Shown piece after piece: positions 1 through 6,760 of a stretch of DNA of 13,149 nucleotides. The DNA comes from an uncultured Ruminococcus sp. (GTDB lineage Bacteria; Bacillota; Clostridia; Oscillospirales; Acutalibacteraceae), in assembly GCA_900543095.1 (NCBI GenBank), contig UQQD01000034.1, forward strand, positions 1 to 13,149. Reading direction: 5' to 3'. The notes under the pieces are model-generated. The model was not told where the DNA came from. It did not search any database and saw only the letters and a program-made list of their open reading frames with translations. Within the stretch, counting starts at the first letter, position 1. Every line of letters begins with the position of its first letter. The position numbers were made by a program, and so were the translations under genes.

Positions 1-1
1 C

Positions 2-3000
2 TGCGGCGTAGAGGTTACCCGCGCAAAGGTAAGGCGCGAGCGTATGGGACACATTGAGCTTGCCGCTCCTGTTTCTCACATCTGGTACTTTAAGGGTATT
101 CCGTCAAGAATTGCTCTTATGCTGGATATTTCGCCAAAGCTCCTTGAAAATGTGCTTTATTTTTCACAATATATAGTAACCGATCCCGGCGATTGCCGTG
201 ATCTTGAAAAATATCAGTGTCTGACAGAGTCCGAATACAATGATATGCGTGAAAAGTATGAGGATGATTTCCAGGCGGGTATGGGTGCGGAATCCATAAA
301 AAAGCTTCTTGAAGAGATTGACCTTGAGGCTCTTTCATCACAGCTCAAGGAGGAGCTTGAGTCGGCAACCGGTCAGAAGAGGGTAAGACTTCTCAAAAGA
401 CTTGATGTCGTTGAAAGCTTCAGACTTTCCGGTAACCGCCCCGAATGGATGATTCTTGACGTTGTTCCGGTAATTCCGCCGGATATTCGTCCTATGGTGC
501 AGCTTGACGGCGGACGTTTTGCAACCTCAGACCTCAACGACCTTTACCGCAGAGTAATAAACAGAAACAACAGACTTAAAAAGCTTCTTGAGCTTAATGC
601 CCCCGAAATCATTATCCGCAATGAAAAGAGAATGTTGCAGGAGGCTGTTGATGCGCTCATCGACAACGGCAGAAGAGGCAGACCCGTAACGGGACCGAAC
701 AACCGTGCGCTGAAATCACTTTCGGATATGCTTAAAGGTAAGCAGGGACGTTTCCGTCAGAACCTTCTCGGAAAACGTGTTGACTATTCGGGACGTTCGG
801 TTATCGTTGTAGGACCTGAACTTAAAATGTATCAGTGCGGTTTGCCAAAGGAAATGGCTCTTGAGCTTTTCAAACCGTTTGTTATGAAACGCCTTGTTGA
901 AACAAAGGCAGAACAGAATATAAAATCCGCAAGAAAGGCAGTAGAACGTGCAAAGGACGATGTTTGGGACGCACTTGAGGTTGTTATCAAGGGACACCCC
1001 GTACTTCTTAACCGTGCGCCCACACTTCACCGTCTCGGTATTCAGGCGTTTGAACCCGTGCTTGTTGAGGGCCGTGCGCTCAAGCTCCACCCGCTTGCTT
1101 GTACAGCTTACAATGCCGACTTTGACGGCGACCAGATGGCTGTTCACGTTCCGCTTTCCGCCGAGGCTCAGGCAGAGGCAAGATTCCTTATGCTTGCAGC
1201 AAACAACCTGTTAAAGCCGTCCGACGGTCAGCCTGTAACAGTGCCTACTCAGGATATGATCCTCGGTTCATATTACCTTACCCTTGACAAAGACGGTGAA
1301 CGCGGAGAAGGAAAAGTATTCCGCAATATTGATGAAGTTATGATGGCTTATCAGACAGGTGTTATCGAACTTCATTCAAAGATAAAGGTACGCCGTGAAA
1401 TGGAAATTGACGGTGAGATTCAGTCGGCTCTTGTTGATACGACTATAGGAAAAATCATCTTCAACAATCCTATTCCGCAGGATCTCGGATTTGTTGACAG
1501 AAGCATTCCCGAAAACAGATTTAAGTTTGAGATTGATTTCCTTGTAGGCAAATCCGGACTTAAAAAGATTATTGATAAGTGCATCAAGATGCACGGAACT
1601 TCAAAAACAAGCCTTATGCTTGACGCTATAAAGGCGCAGGGCTATAAGTATTCGACCAAGGGCGCTATTACAGTAGCCGTTTGTGACGCAGTTATTCCTC
1701 CTGCAAAGAAAGAAATAATTGCAAAAGCAGAGCAGGAAGTTGACGAGATTCGTGAAGAATATATGATGGGTCTTCGTTCAAATGAGGAGCGTTACGATGA
1801 GATACTCCGTATTTGGGAAAAGGCTACAAATGACGTAACAGACGCACTTCAAAAGAACCTTGACCGTTATAACCCGATCTTTATGATGGCTGATTCGGGT
1901 GCCCGTGGTAGTATGAGCCAGATTCGTCAGCTTGCAGGTATGCGCGGACTTATCGCCAACACCTCAGGTAAGACAATCGAAATTCCGATCAGAGCTAACT
2001 ACCGTGAGGGTCTTAACATTCTCGAATACTTTATTTCATCTCGCGGTGCCCGTAAAGGTCTTGCCGATACGGCTCTTCGTACCGCTGACTCAGGTTACCT
2101 TACTCGTCGTCTTGTTGACGTATCGCAGGAGGTTATTATCCGCGAGGAGGACTGCGGTACTAACGAAGGTCTTGAGATATTTGACATCAAGGTTGGTGAA
2201 AACAACGTAATCGAGGGCTTGCACGAAAGACTTATAGGTCGTTATCTGCTTGATGATTTCTGCGATTCAAACGGAAACGTTCTTGTTTCAAAAGACAAGA
2301 TGATGAATGACCACGACGCCGACATTATTGTTGAGTCGGGCGTTGAGAGCATAAAAATTCGTTCTGTACTTTCCTGCCGTGCAAAACACGGTGCTTGCAG
2401 AAAGTGCTACGGCTCAAACCTTGCAAACCGTCAGCCTGTAACAGTAGGCGAAGCTGTAGGTATTATTGCCGCTCAGTCTATCGGTGAGCCGGGTACACAG
2501 CTTACGATGAGAACTTTCCATACCGGCGGTGTTGCTTCGGCAGAGGATATTACACAGGGTCTTCCTCGTGTAGAAGAACTGTTTGAAGCACGCAAGCCTA
2601 AGAGTCTTGCGATTATTACCGAGATTGACGGTGAGGTTCGCTTTGAAGAAATCAAGAACGCACGTCACGCTATTGTTTACAACAAAGAAACAGGCGACGA
2701 AAGAGCTTATCTCATCCCGTTTGGCTTCCGTGTTAAGGTGCAGGAGGGACAGCAGCTAAAGAAGGGCGACAAGATTACCGACGGTGCCGTAAATCCGCAC
2801 GATATTCTTGATATTCTCGGCCCCGAGGCTGTAATGAACTACCTTATTTCCGAGGTTCAGAGTACCTACCGTTTACAGGGTGTTGAAATTAACGATAAGC
2901 ACATTGAAGTTATCGTTCGTCAGATGATGCGTAAGGTAAGAGTTGATGACGCAGGCGATACAGGCTTTATGTCCGGTCAGGTTTATGACAAGAACGAAGT

Positions 3001-3349
3001 TCTCTTTGAGAATGAGCAGATTAAAAAGCGTATTGCCGCAGGTGAGGACGGACTTCGTGAGGCTGAGTTTACCCAGCTCCTCCTCGGTATTACAAAGGCG
3101 GCTCTTGCAACAGACAGCTTCCTGTCAGCCGCATCGTTCCAGGAAACAACAAGAGTTCTTACCGACGCCGCTATTAAGGGCAAGGTGGATCCGCTTGTAG
3201 GTCTTAAAGAAAACGTAATCATCGGTAAGGTTATTCCTGCGGGTACAGGTATGCAGAGATACGCAGGTGTTCAGCTTGAAAGCAACGCTGATAATGATCC
3301 CGCAATGTCTGAACCCGTACCGATAGCCGATGAATCGGATCTTATCTGA
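2..3349 (+). CDS. rpoC: RNA polymerase beta' subunit, 5' end cut by window edge
   Basis: This is the catalytic beta' subunit of RNA polymerase. The frame is open from base 2, so the first in-frame ATG (44) is internal. Window codon 1 is the last Cys of the first zinc site (CGVEVT), equivalent to E. coli Cys88, so about 87 residues lie off the left edge. Counting from base 2, the Mg-binding NADFDGD is codons 371-377, the bridge helix (GLADTALRTADSGYL) begins near 686, and the trigger loop (GEPGTQLTMRTFHTGG) lies near 828-843. The second zinc site is C718, C792, C799 and C802, with the same 74/7/3 spacing as in E. coli. The trigger loop runs on without the large insertion seen in E. coli, giving a full length near 1200 residues as in Bacillus. 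The acidic tail ends in ESDLI. rpoB would be expected just upstream. Nothing looks broken. Confidence 0.99.
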   Translation, partial: CGVEVTRAKVRRERMGHIELAAPVSHIWYFKGIPSRIALMLDISPKLLENVLYFSQYIVTDPGDCRDLEKYQCLTESEYNDMREKYEDDFQAGMGAESIKKLLEEIDLEALSSQLKEELESATGQKRVRLLKRLDVVESFRLSGNRPEWMILDVVPVIPPDIRPMVQLDGGRFATSDLNDLYRRVINRNNRLKKLLELNAPEIIIRNEKRMLQEAVDALIDNGRRGRPVTGPNNRALKSLSDMLKGKQGRFRQNLLGKRVDYSGRSVIVVGPELKMYQCGLPKEMALELFKPFVMKRLVETKAEQNIKSARKAVERAKDDVWDALEVVIKGHPVLLNRAPTLHRLGIQAFEPVLVEGRALKLHPLACTAYNADFDGDQMAVHVPLSAEAQAEARFLMLAANNLLKPSDGQPVTVPTQDMILGSYYLTLDKDGERGEGKVFRNIDEVMMAYQTGVIELHSKIKVRREMEIDGEIQSALVDTTIGKIIFNNPIPQDLGFVDRSIPENRFKFEIDFLVGKSGLKKIIDKCIKMHGTSKTSLMLDAIKAQGYKYSTKGAITVAVCDAVIPPAKKEIIAKAEQEVDEIREEYMMGLRSNEERYDEILRIWEKATNDVTDALQKNLDRYNPIFMMADSGARGSMSQIRQLAGMRGLIANTSGKTIEIPIRANYREGLNILEYFISSRGARKGLADTALRTADSGYLTRRLVDVSQEVIIREEDCGTNEGLEIFDIKVGENNVIEGLHERLIGRYLLDDFCDSNGNVLVSKDKMMNDHDADIIVESGVESIKIRSVLSCRAKHGACRKCYGSNLANRQPVTVGEAVGIIAAQSIGEPGTQLTMRTFHTGGVASAEDITQGLPRVEELFEARKPKSLAIITEIDGEVRFEEIKNARHAIVYNKETGDERAYLIPFGFRVKVQEGQQLKKGDKITDGAVNPHDILDILGPEAVMNYLISEVQSTYRLQGVEINDKHIEVIVRQMMRKVRVDDAGDTGFMSGQVYDKNEVLFENEQIKKRIAAGEDGLREAEFTQLLLGITKAALATDSFLSAASFQETTRVLTDAAIKGKVDPLVGLKENVIIGKVIPAGTGMQRYAGVQLESNADNDPAMSEPVPIADESDLI

Positions 3350-3394
3350 TTACAAATCATCATACGCAACACAGTACAATATAGATTTTATTTA

Positions 3395-3428
3395 AAAAAC
3401 CGCTTGGATTTTTTTCCAAGCGGTTTTT
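3395..3428 (+). terminator. Intrinsic terminator of rpoC
   Basis: The arms ACCGCTTGGA (3399-3408) and TCCAAGCGGT (3415-3424) form a 10-bp perfect stem with a T-rich six-base loop. A run of A precedes the stem and a run of T follows it, so it could also act on minus-strand transcripts arriving from the DUF896 gene. It begins about 45 bp after the rpoC stop codon. Confidence 0.93.
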
Positions 3429-3430
3429 GT

Positions 3431-3611
3431 GTGCAAATAATATTAATTTAAATCGGAGCAATGCTCTGATTTATTTGCAAGGAGCAGAGCCTGCGAAAGA
3501 TTGATAACAGTGCAAATGAGCGTTAGCTCCGCAGGGTTTCGGTGGGAATTACAACTCCCACTGAAATTATGAATCGGAGCCCGCTGCTCAATAGGCAGGG
3601 GGCATTTGCAC
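3431..3611. repeat. 181-bp block of nested inverted repeats with GTGCAAAT/ATTTGCAC ends
   Basis: This gene-free block is bounded by GTGCAAAT (3431-3438) and its reverse complement ATTTGCAC (3604-3611). A further direct GTGCAAAT copy lies near 3510. Inside are an 11-bp hairpin around AAATCGGAGC/GCTCTGATTT (3449-3473), CCTGCG/CGCAGG (3490-3495/3530-3535) enclosing GAGC-GTTA-GCTC (3518-3529), an 11-bp hairpin TTTCGGTGGGA/TCCCACTGAAA (3537-3566), and GAGC/GCTC (3577-3589). None is followed by a good T-run, so they do not read as simple terminators. It lies between the converging ends of rpoC and the DUF896 gene. A small repeat or MITE-like element is the best guess; no clear target-site duplication is visible. 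Confidence 0.55.
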
Positions 3612-3616
3612 TTAGA

Positions 3617-3835
3617 TTATTTTTCTTTCTTTTTATAGGCTTCCTTAAACGGGACAACGCTGCCGTCTTTTTCTTTGACGCTAACGCCGTCAAGTGTTTG
3701 GTTGAACTGCGCCCTTATGTCACCGAGATATACTTTGTAAAGCTCTTTTTGCTCTGCCTGTTCCTCAGGCGTAAGTCCTTGTTCACGTTTCTTTTTAGCA
3801 AGCTCATTAATTCTTGCGATAAGATTTTCTGCCAT
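3617..3835 (-). CDS. DUF896 (UPF0291, YnzC-like) small protein
   Basis: This 72-residue cytoplasmic protein has the DUF896 pattern: ARINELAKKKREQGLTPEEQAEQ, then YLGDIRAQFNQTLDGVSV and a Lys-rich end. The first about 45 residues should form a helical hairpin, as known for B. subtilis YnzC (77 residues), and the length fits the family. Its molecular role is unknown; in B. subtilis ynzC sits in the LexA-controlled yneA operon, but I see no convincing LexA box here. The start is fixed by GGAG eight bases upstream of the ATG. It is transcribed alone, divergently from the arsR-type gene, from a promoter at 3939-3967 with an untranslated leader of about 95 nt. The leader can fold on itself (CGACA 3901-3905 with TGTCG 3926-3930, enclosing CCCG/CGGG). 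Confidence 0.93.
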   Translation of the reverse strand: MAENLIARINELAKKKREQGLTPEEQAEQKELYKVYLGDIRAQFNQTLDGVSVKEKDGSVVPFKEAYKKKEK

Positions 3836-3938
3836 AATATCAACTCCGTTCTTTTATCCGCTCTAAATCAAAGCCTGTAACTCCCGATAAAATCTTAAAG
3901 CGACACTGTTGCCCGATAAACGGGATGTCGACACTTAG

Positions 3939-3967
3939 ATTATATCACATTAGGCTTATCGGAGCAA
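3939..3967 (-). promoter_or_regulatory. Promoter of the DUF896 gene
   Basis: On the minus strand, TTGCTC (3967-3962) and TATAAT (3944-3939) are exactly 17 bp apart. TG one base upstream of TATAAT makes an extended -10. Transcription should start near 3932. The word at and after the -10, TATAATCTAAGTG, recurs at the ilvB promoter. Confidence 0.75.
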
Positions 3968-4001
3968 TATTGAAAAATTTTTAAAAATAATAAAAACACT
4001 A

Positions 4002-4030
4002 TTGACAACACTAAGTGTGTGTGCTATATT
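4002..4030 (+). promoter_or_regulatory. Promoter of the zinc-efflux operon
   Basis: A consensus TTGACA (4002-4007) and TATATT (4025-4030) are separated by 17 bp. The spacer contains the inverted repeat ACACT-A-AGTGT (4008-4018), which could add repressor contacts. The start point should be near 4037, just before the operator-like palindromes. Confidence 0.82.
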
Positions 4031-4041
4031 AATATCAACAA

Positions 4042-4062
4042 ATGAACATATATTCATATGAA
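4042..4062. promoter_or_regulatory. Candidate ArsR/SmtB operator
   Basis: ATGAA (4042-4046) and TTCAT (4053-4057) form an inverted repeat with six bases between. This is the TGAA-N6-TTCA core typical of ArsR/SmtB operators. TTCATATGAA (4053-4062) is a second, perfect palindrome overlapping it. The site covers the predicted transcription start of the repressor's own operon, as expected for metal-relieved autorepression. A one-mismatch LexA-like GAAC-N4-ATTC also fits here, but the neighbouring gene favours ArsR. Confidence 0.7.
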
Positions 4063-4092
4063 CAATCGTAACACAAAACAGAGGGTGAAAAA

Positions 4093-4425
4093 ATGGAAAA
4101 ACCTACAGACAACATAAAAAATTCGGACGGAAAGAGAGAAATGCCCGATTTGGACGTGCTTTTTGAGCTTGCCGACCTTTTTAAGGTGTTCGGTGATTCA
4201 ACACGGCTTCGCATAATGTACATTATCGCCGACGAGGAAATGTCCGTTCTCAGCATTGCCGAGGCGCTTAATATGGAACAAAGCACAATATCCCATCAGC
4301 TCAGGGTACTTAGGCAAAACAAGCTCGTCAGGGTAAGGCGAGAGGGCAAGCAAATTTACTATGCGCTTGATGACGAACACGTTAAGCGAATCATAGAAAT
4401 GGGACTTGATCATGTACTTGAGTAA
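4093..4425 (+). CDS. ArsR/SmtB-family metal-responsive repressor, probable zinc sensor
   Basis: This 110-residue winged-helix dimeric repressor has the family core LFKVFGDSTRLRIMYII, a recognition helix region (MEQSTISHQLRVLRQNKLV) and a wing (RVRREGKQIYYALDDEHV). The C-terminal helix carries D94, H96, H107 and E110. That is the same spacing and residue set as the alpha-5 zinc site of Synechococcus SmtB (Asp, His, His, Glu). The protein contains no cysteine, so the alpha-3 Cys site used by CadC/ArsR for Cd, Pb or As is absent. It should bind DNA without zinc and let go with zinc. GAGGGTG lies about five bases before the ATG. The metal ATPase gene follows 79 bp downstream, and an operator-like palindrome lies over its own start site, so autoregulation is likely. 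Confidence 0.93.
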   Translation: MEKPTDNIKNSDGKREMPDLDVLFELADLFKVFGDSTRLRIMYIIADEEMSVLSIAEALNMEQSTISHQLRVLRQNKLVRVRREGKQIYYALDDEHVKRIIEMGLDHVLE

Positions 4426-4436
4426 TTGGCTTTTTT

Positions 4437-4463
4437 AAATCTGAGCAAGCGCTGCTCCGAGTT
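4437..4463. repeat. Hairpin between repressor and ATPase genes, related to the 3431-3611 repeats
   Basis: GAGCA (4443-4447) and TGCTC (4453-4457) form a stem, and flanking AAATC/GAGTT pairing extends it imperfectly. The word AAATCTGAGCAA resembles AAATCGGAGCAA at 3450-3461. There is no T-run after it, so read-through into the ATPase gene is expected. It may tune the ratio of repressor to ATPase message. Confidence 0.5.
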
Positions 4464-4504
4464 AGGTAAGCACTGATTAAATATTACAGTGAGGGTGAAG
4501 TTTT

Positions 4505-6592
4505 ATGAAATATTCATATACTATAGAAAATCTTAATTGTGCTCATTGTGCAGGAAAGATTGAACAAAAAATCGCAAACACAAACGGCTTTGGAAATGTA
4601 AGTTATAACTTTGCGACAAAACAGTTGAACTTCCGTTCCGAAAAAAATAATCCGGTTGCCGAGATTCAAAGCATCTGCGACAGCATTGAGGACGGCACAA
4701 AAGTAATTGACAATGCCGCAAAGGAAAAACAGCCCGAAACCAAAGAAAATAAATTCAGCTTAAGCAAGCTGTTTTTGATAATTTCAATTGTGTTCGGCTT
4801 AGTTTCGATAGTGCTTGAATACACCGTTGCCGATACTACAGACTGGGGCAAATACCTTATGTTTGGGCTTTGTCTTGCGGCAACCGTGCTTGCCGGCTAT
4901 GAGGTGTTTATTGAGGGCTTCAAGAATATTATCAAGCTCAGAATTGATGAAACCACGCTTATGTCAGTTGCCGTAATTGCGGCTTTCTGTCTTGGACAAT
5001 TTGTTGAGGCGGCAATGGTTGCAATCCTCTTTTCACTCGGTGAATTCATCGAGGATAAGGCGGTCAATACCTCACGCAGAGATATTGAAAAGCTCGCAAA
5101 AATTCGCCCCGATACCGCAATAATAATGTCGCACGGCAAAGAGGTCACAGTTCCTGCCGAAAGCGTTGAGATAGGCACAACGGTAATCGTAAAGCCCTAT
5201 GAAAGAATACCGCTTGACGGCGTTATCCTTTCGGGCAAAACCACTGTTGACACCTCGGCGCTTACGGGTGAAAGCCTGCCTGTAGAAGCCGAAGAGGGCA
5301 GCGAGGTAATGAGCGGTTCTATCAACGGTAACGGTTTGATAATCATAAAGACCACAAAGGTATTCGGCGATAGCACCGCAACAAGAATATTAAACCTTGT
5401 TGAGGACGCTGCGGCTCAGAAGGGCAAAAATGAGAAGCTAATTTCAAGGTTTGCTTCGGTATATACCCCAATCGTTATCGGAATTTCAATATTGATTGCA
5501 GTTGTTCCTCCTCTTATCGGACTCGGCGCATTTACCGACTGGCTTTACAGGGCGCTTGTTTGTCTTGTTGCGTCCTGTCCGTGCGCTATCGTGATATCGG
5601 TGCCTCTTTCGTATTATTCGGGAATCGGTGCGGCGTCAAAGGTCGGCGTGCTTGTCAAGGGCGGAAAATATCTTGAGGCTTTAGCAAGTGCGGATTCATT
5701 TGTTTTTGACAAAACAGGCACGCTCACAAGCGGCAAGTTAAGCGTTGACAGGGTAAGCACAACCTCCGATTATTCGGAAGATGAGGTTTTGGCTTATGCA
5801 GCCGCCTGCGAAAAATATTCGACACATCCTATTGCAGCTGCAATAAAGGAAAAAGCAAAAGCTCTGAGCCTGCCCGAGCTTTCGGATTATGAAGAAAACG
5901 CAGGTCATGGTACGTCGGCGCTTTTAAACGGCAAAAAGTTGGAGTGCGGCGGTACAAAAATACTCAGCGACGAGCAAAAGGCAAAGCTCGGAAAAACCGC
6001 TTCTGTATTTGTTGTATATGACGGCGAGGTTATCGGTACAATATCGGTCAGCGACACTGTAAGGCAGGAGTCAAAGAACGTTATATCTGCTCTGAAATCA
6101 CTCGGTGTAAAAAATACCGTTATGCTGACGGGCGATTCGGCTGTAAACGCCGAAAAGGTCAGCAGGGAGCTTGGACTTGACGACTTCAAAGCCGAGCTTA
6201 TGCCGGATGACAAGCTGACAAATATTCAGGCCATAAAGCAAATTTCAAAGGCGGTTTGTTTTGTCGGCGACGGTATCAATGACGCTCCCGTTTTGTCTGC
6301 AAGCGACTGCGGCATTGCAATGGGACTCGGAAGCGAGGCGGCAATAGAGGCCTCGGACGCAGTATTGTCGGCAGGAAACCTCACTCAGCTTCCGGATGCA
6401 GTGAAAATCGCACGCAAAACCATAAGCACTATTCACGTTAATATAACATTTGCGCTTCTTGTAAAAGCAGCAGTCATTGTTCTTGCGGCTTTAGGTTTGG
6501 CGGCAATGTGGATGTCGGTAATTGCCGACACGGGAGTTTGCGTAGTATGCGTTTTGTATGCGGCAAGGCTGCTCAAGGGCAAGAACTCATAA
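4505..6592 (+). CDS. zntA: P1B-type Zn/Cd/Pb-exporting ATPase
   Basis: This inner-membrane pump uses ATP to expel Zn(II), and probably Cd(II) and Pb(II), from the cytoplasm. It has 695 residues. An N-terminal metal-binding domain holds C12-A-H-C15, followed by a charged linker. Membrane helices flank the actuator domain TGES (254-257), the metal-site CPC motif (C358, C360), the phosphorylated DKTGT (D402), the nucleotide-domain HP motif (H441-P442) and GDGINDAP (588-595). The last two membrane helices carry K654 and D675, in the setting that marks the Zn/Cd subgroup rather than copper pumps. The ATG follows GAGGG by nine bases. It forms an operon with the SmtB-like repressor. The symbol zntA could equally be cadA; zinc is preferred because of the repressor's ligand set. 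Confidence 0.95.
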   Translation: MKYSYTIENLNCAHCAGKIEQKIANTNGFGNVSYNFATKQLNFRSEKNNPVAEIQSICDSIEDGTKVIDNAAKEKQPETKENKFSLSKLFLIISIVFGLVSIVLEYTVADTTDWGKYLMFGLCLAATVLAGYEVFIEGFKNIIKLRIDETTLMSVAVIAAFCLGQFVEAAMVAILFSLGEFIEDKAVNTSRRDIEKLAKIRPDTAIIMSHGKEVTVPAESVEIGTTVIVKPYERIPLDGVILSGKTTVDTSALTGESLPVEAEEGSEVMSGSINGNGLIIIKTTKVFGDSTATRILNLVEDAAAQKGKNEKLISRFASVYTPIVIGISILIAVVPPLIGLGAFTDWLYRALVCLVASCPCAIVISVPLSYYSGIGAASKVGVLVKGGKYLEALASADSFVFDKTGTLTSGKLSVDRVSTTSDYSEDEVLAYAAACEKYSTHPIAAAIKEKAKALSLPELSDYEENAGHGTSALLNGKKLECGGTKILSDEQKAKLGKTASVFVVYDGEVIGTISVSDTVRQESKNVISALKSLGVKNTVMLTGDSAVNAEKVSRELGLDDFKAELMPDDKLTNIQAIKQISKAVCFVGDGINDAPVLSASDCGIAMGLGSEAAIEASDAVLSAGNLTQLPDAVKIARKTISTIHVNITFALLVKAAVIVLAALGLAAMWMSVIADTGVCVVCVLYAARLLKGKNS

Positions 6593-6617
6593 GTAAATAA
6601 AAATTAAATAAAAGTTT

Positions 6618-6649
6618 GAGCAGACGTTCGTTCTGCTCTTTACTTTTTT
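6618..6649 (+). terminator. Terminator of the zinc-efflux operon
   Basis: GAGCAGA (6618-6624) and TCTGCTC (6632-6638) form a seven-bp stem with a seven-base loop, followed by TTTACTTTTTT. It lies 25 bp after the ATPase stop codon. Confidence 0.88.
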
Positions 6650-6667
6650 AAAGCGTTGATGTATAAT
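6639..6667 (+). promoter_or_regulatory. Promoter of the ilvBNC operon
   Basis: TTTACT (6639-6644) and a perfect TATAAT (6662-6667) are 17 bp apart. The -35 lies inside the T-run of the upstream terminator, so the two signals share DNA. The start point should be near 6674, leaving a leader of about 87 nt. Confidence 0.72.
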
Positions 6668-6760
6668 CTAAGTGCAATCTGTCAAAAGCTTTGCTCCTTG
6701 CAGGCAAAGCAGAGATTAAATAAATTTGTGAATTTATAAGGATAAGGAGGGACAAAGCAT
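6668..6760 (+). promoter_or_regulatory. ilvB leader with a repeat-derived hairpin
   Basis: GCTTTGC (6688-6694) and GCAAAGC (6704-6710) form a perfect seven-bp stem with a nine-base loop, not followed by T. The leader is too short for a T-box, and no leader peptide rich in Leu, Val or Ile was found, so the usual branched-chain attenuation devices are not visible. Words in it (CTAAGTGCAA, TGCTCCTTGCA) match the 3431-3611 repeat in inverted orientation. It ends in a strong AAGGAGGG (6744-6751) before the ilvB ATG. Confidence 0.55.

Noticed and set aside
3542..3880. Plus-strand 112-codon open frame
   Set aside because: It is antisense to the well-supported DUF896 gene, and its Phe/Leu-rich composition is the mirror of that gene's Lys/Glu codons.
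4042..4062. LexA box upstream of the arsR-type gene
   Set aside because: GAAC-N4-ATTC misses the required GTTC half, while ArsR/SmtB operator symmetry fits and an ArsR-type gene follows.
6668..6760. T-box or leader-peptide attenuator before ilvB
   Set aside because: The leader is under 100 nt, has no T-box sequence, no terminator/antiterminator pair, and no short ORF rich in branched-chain codons.
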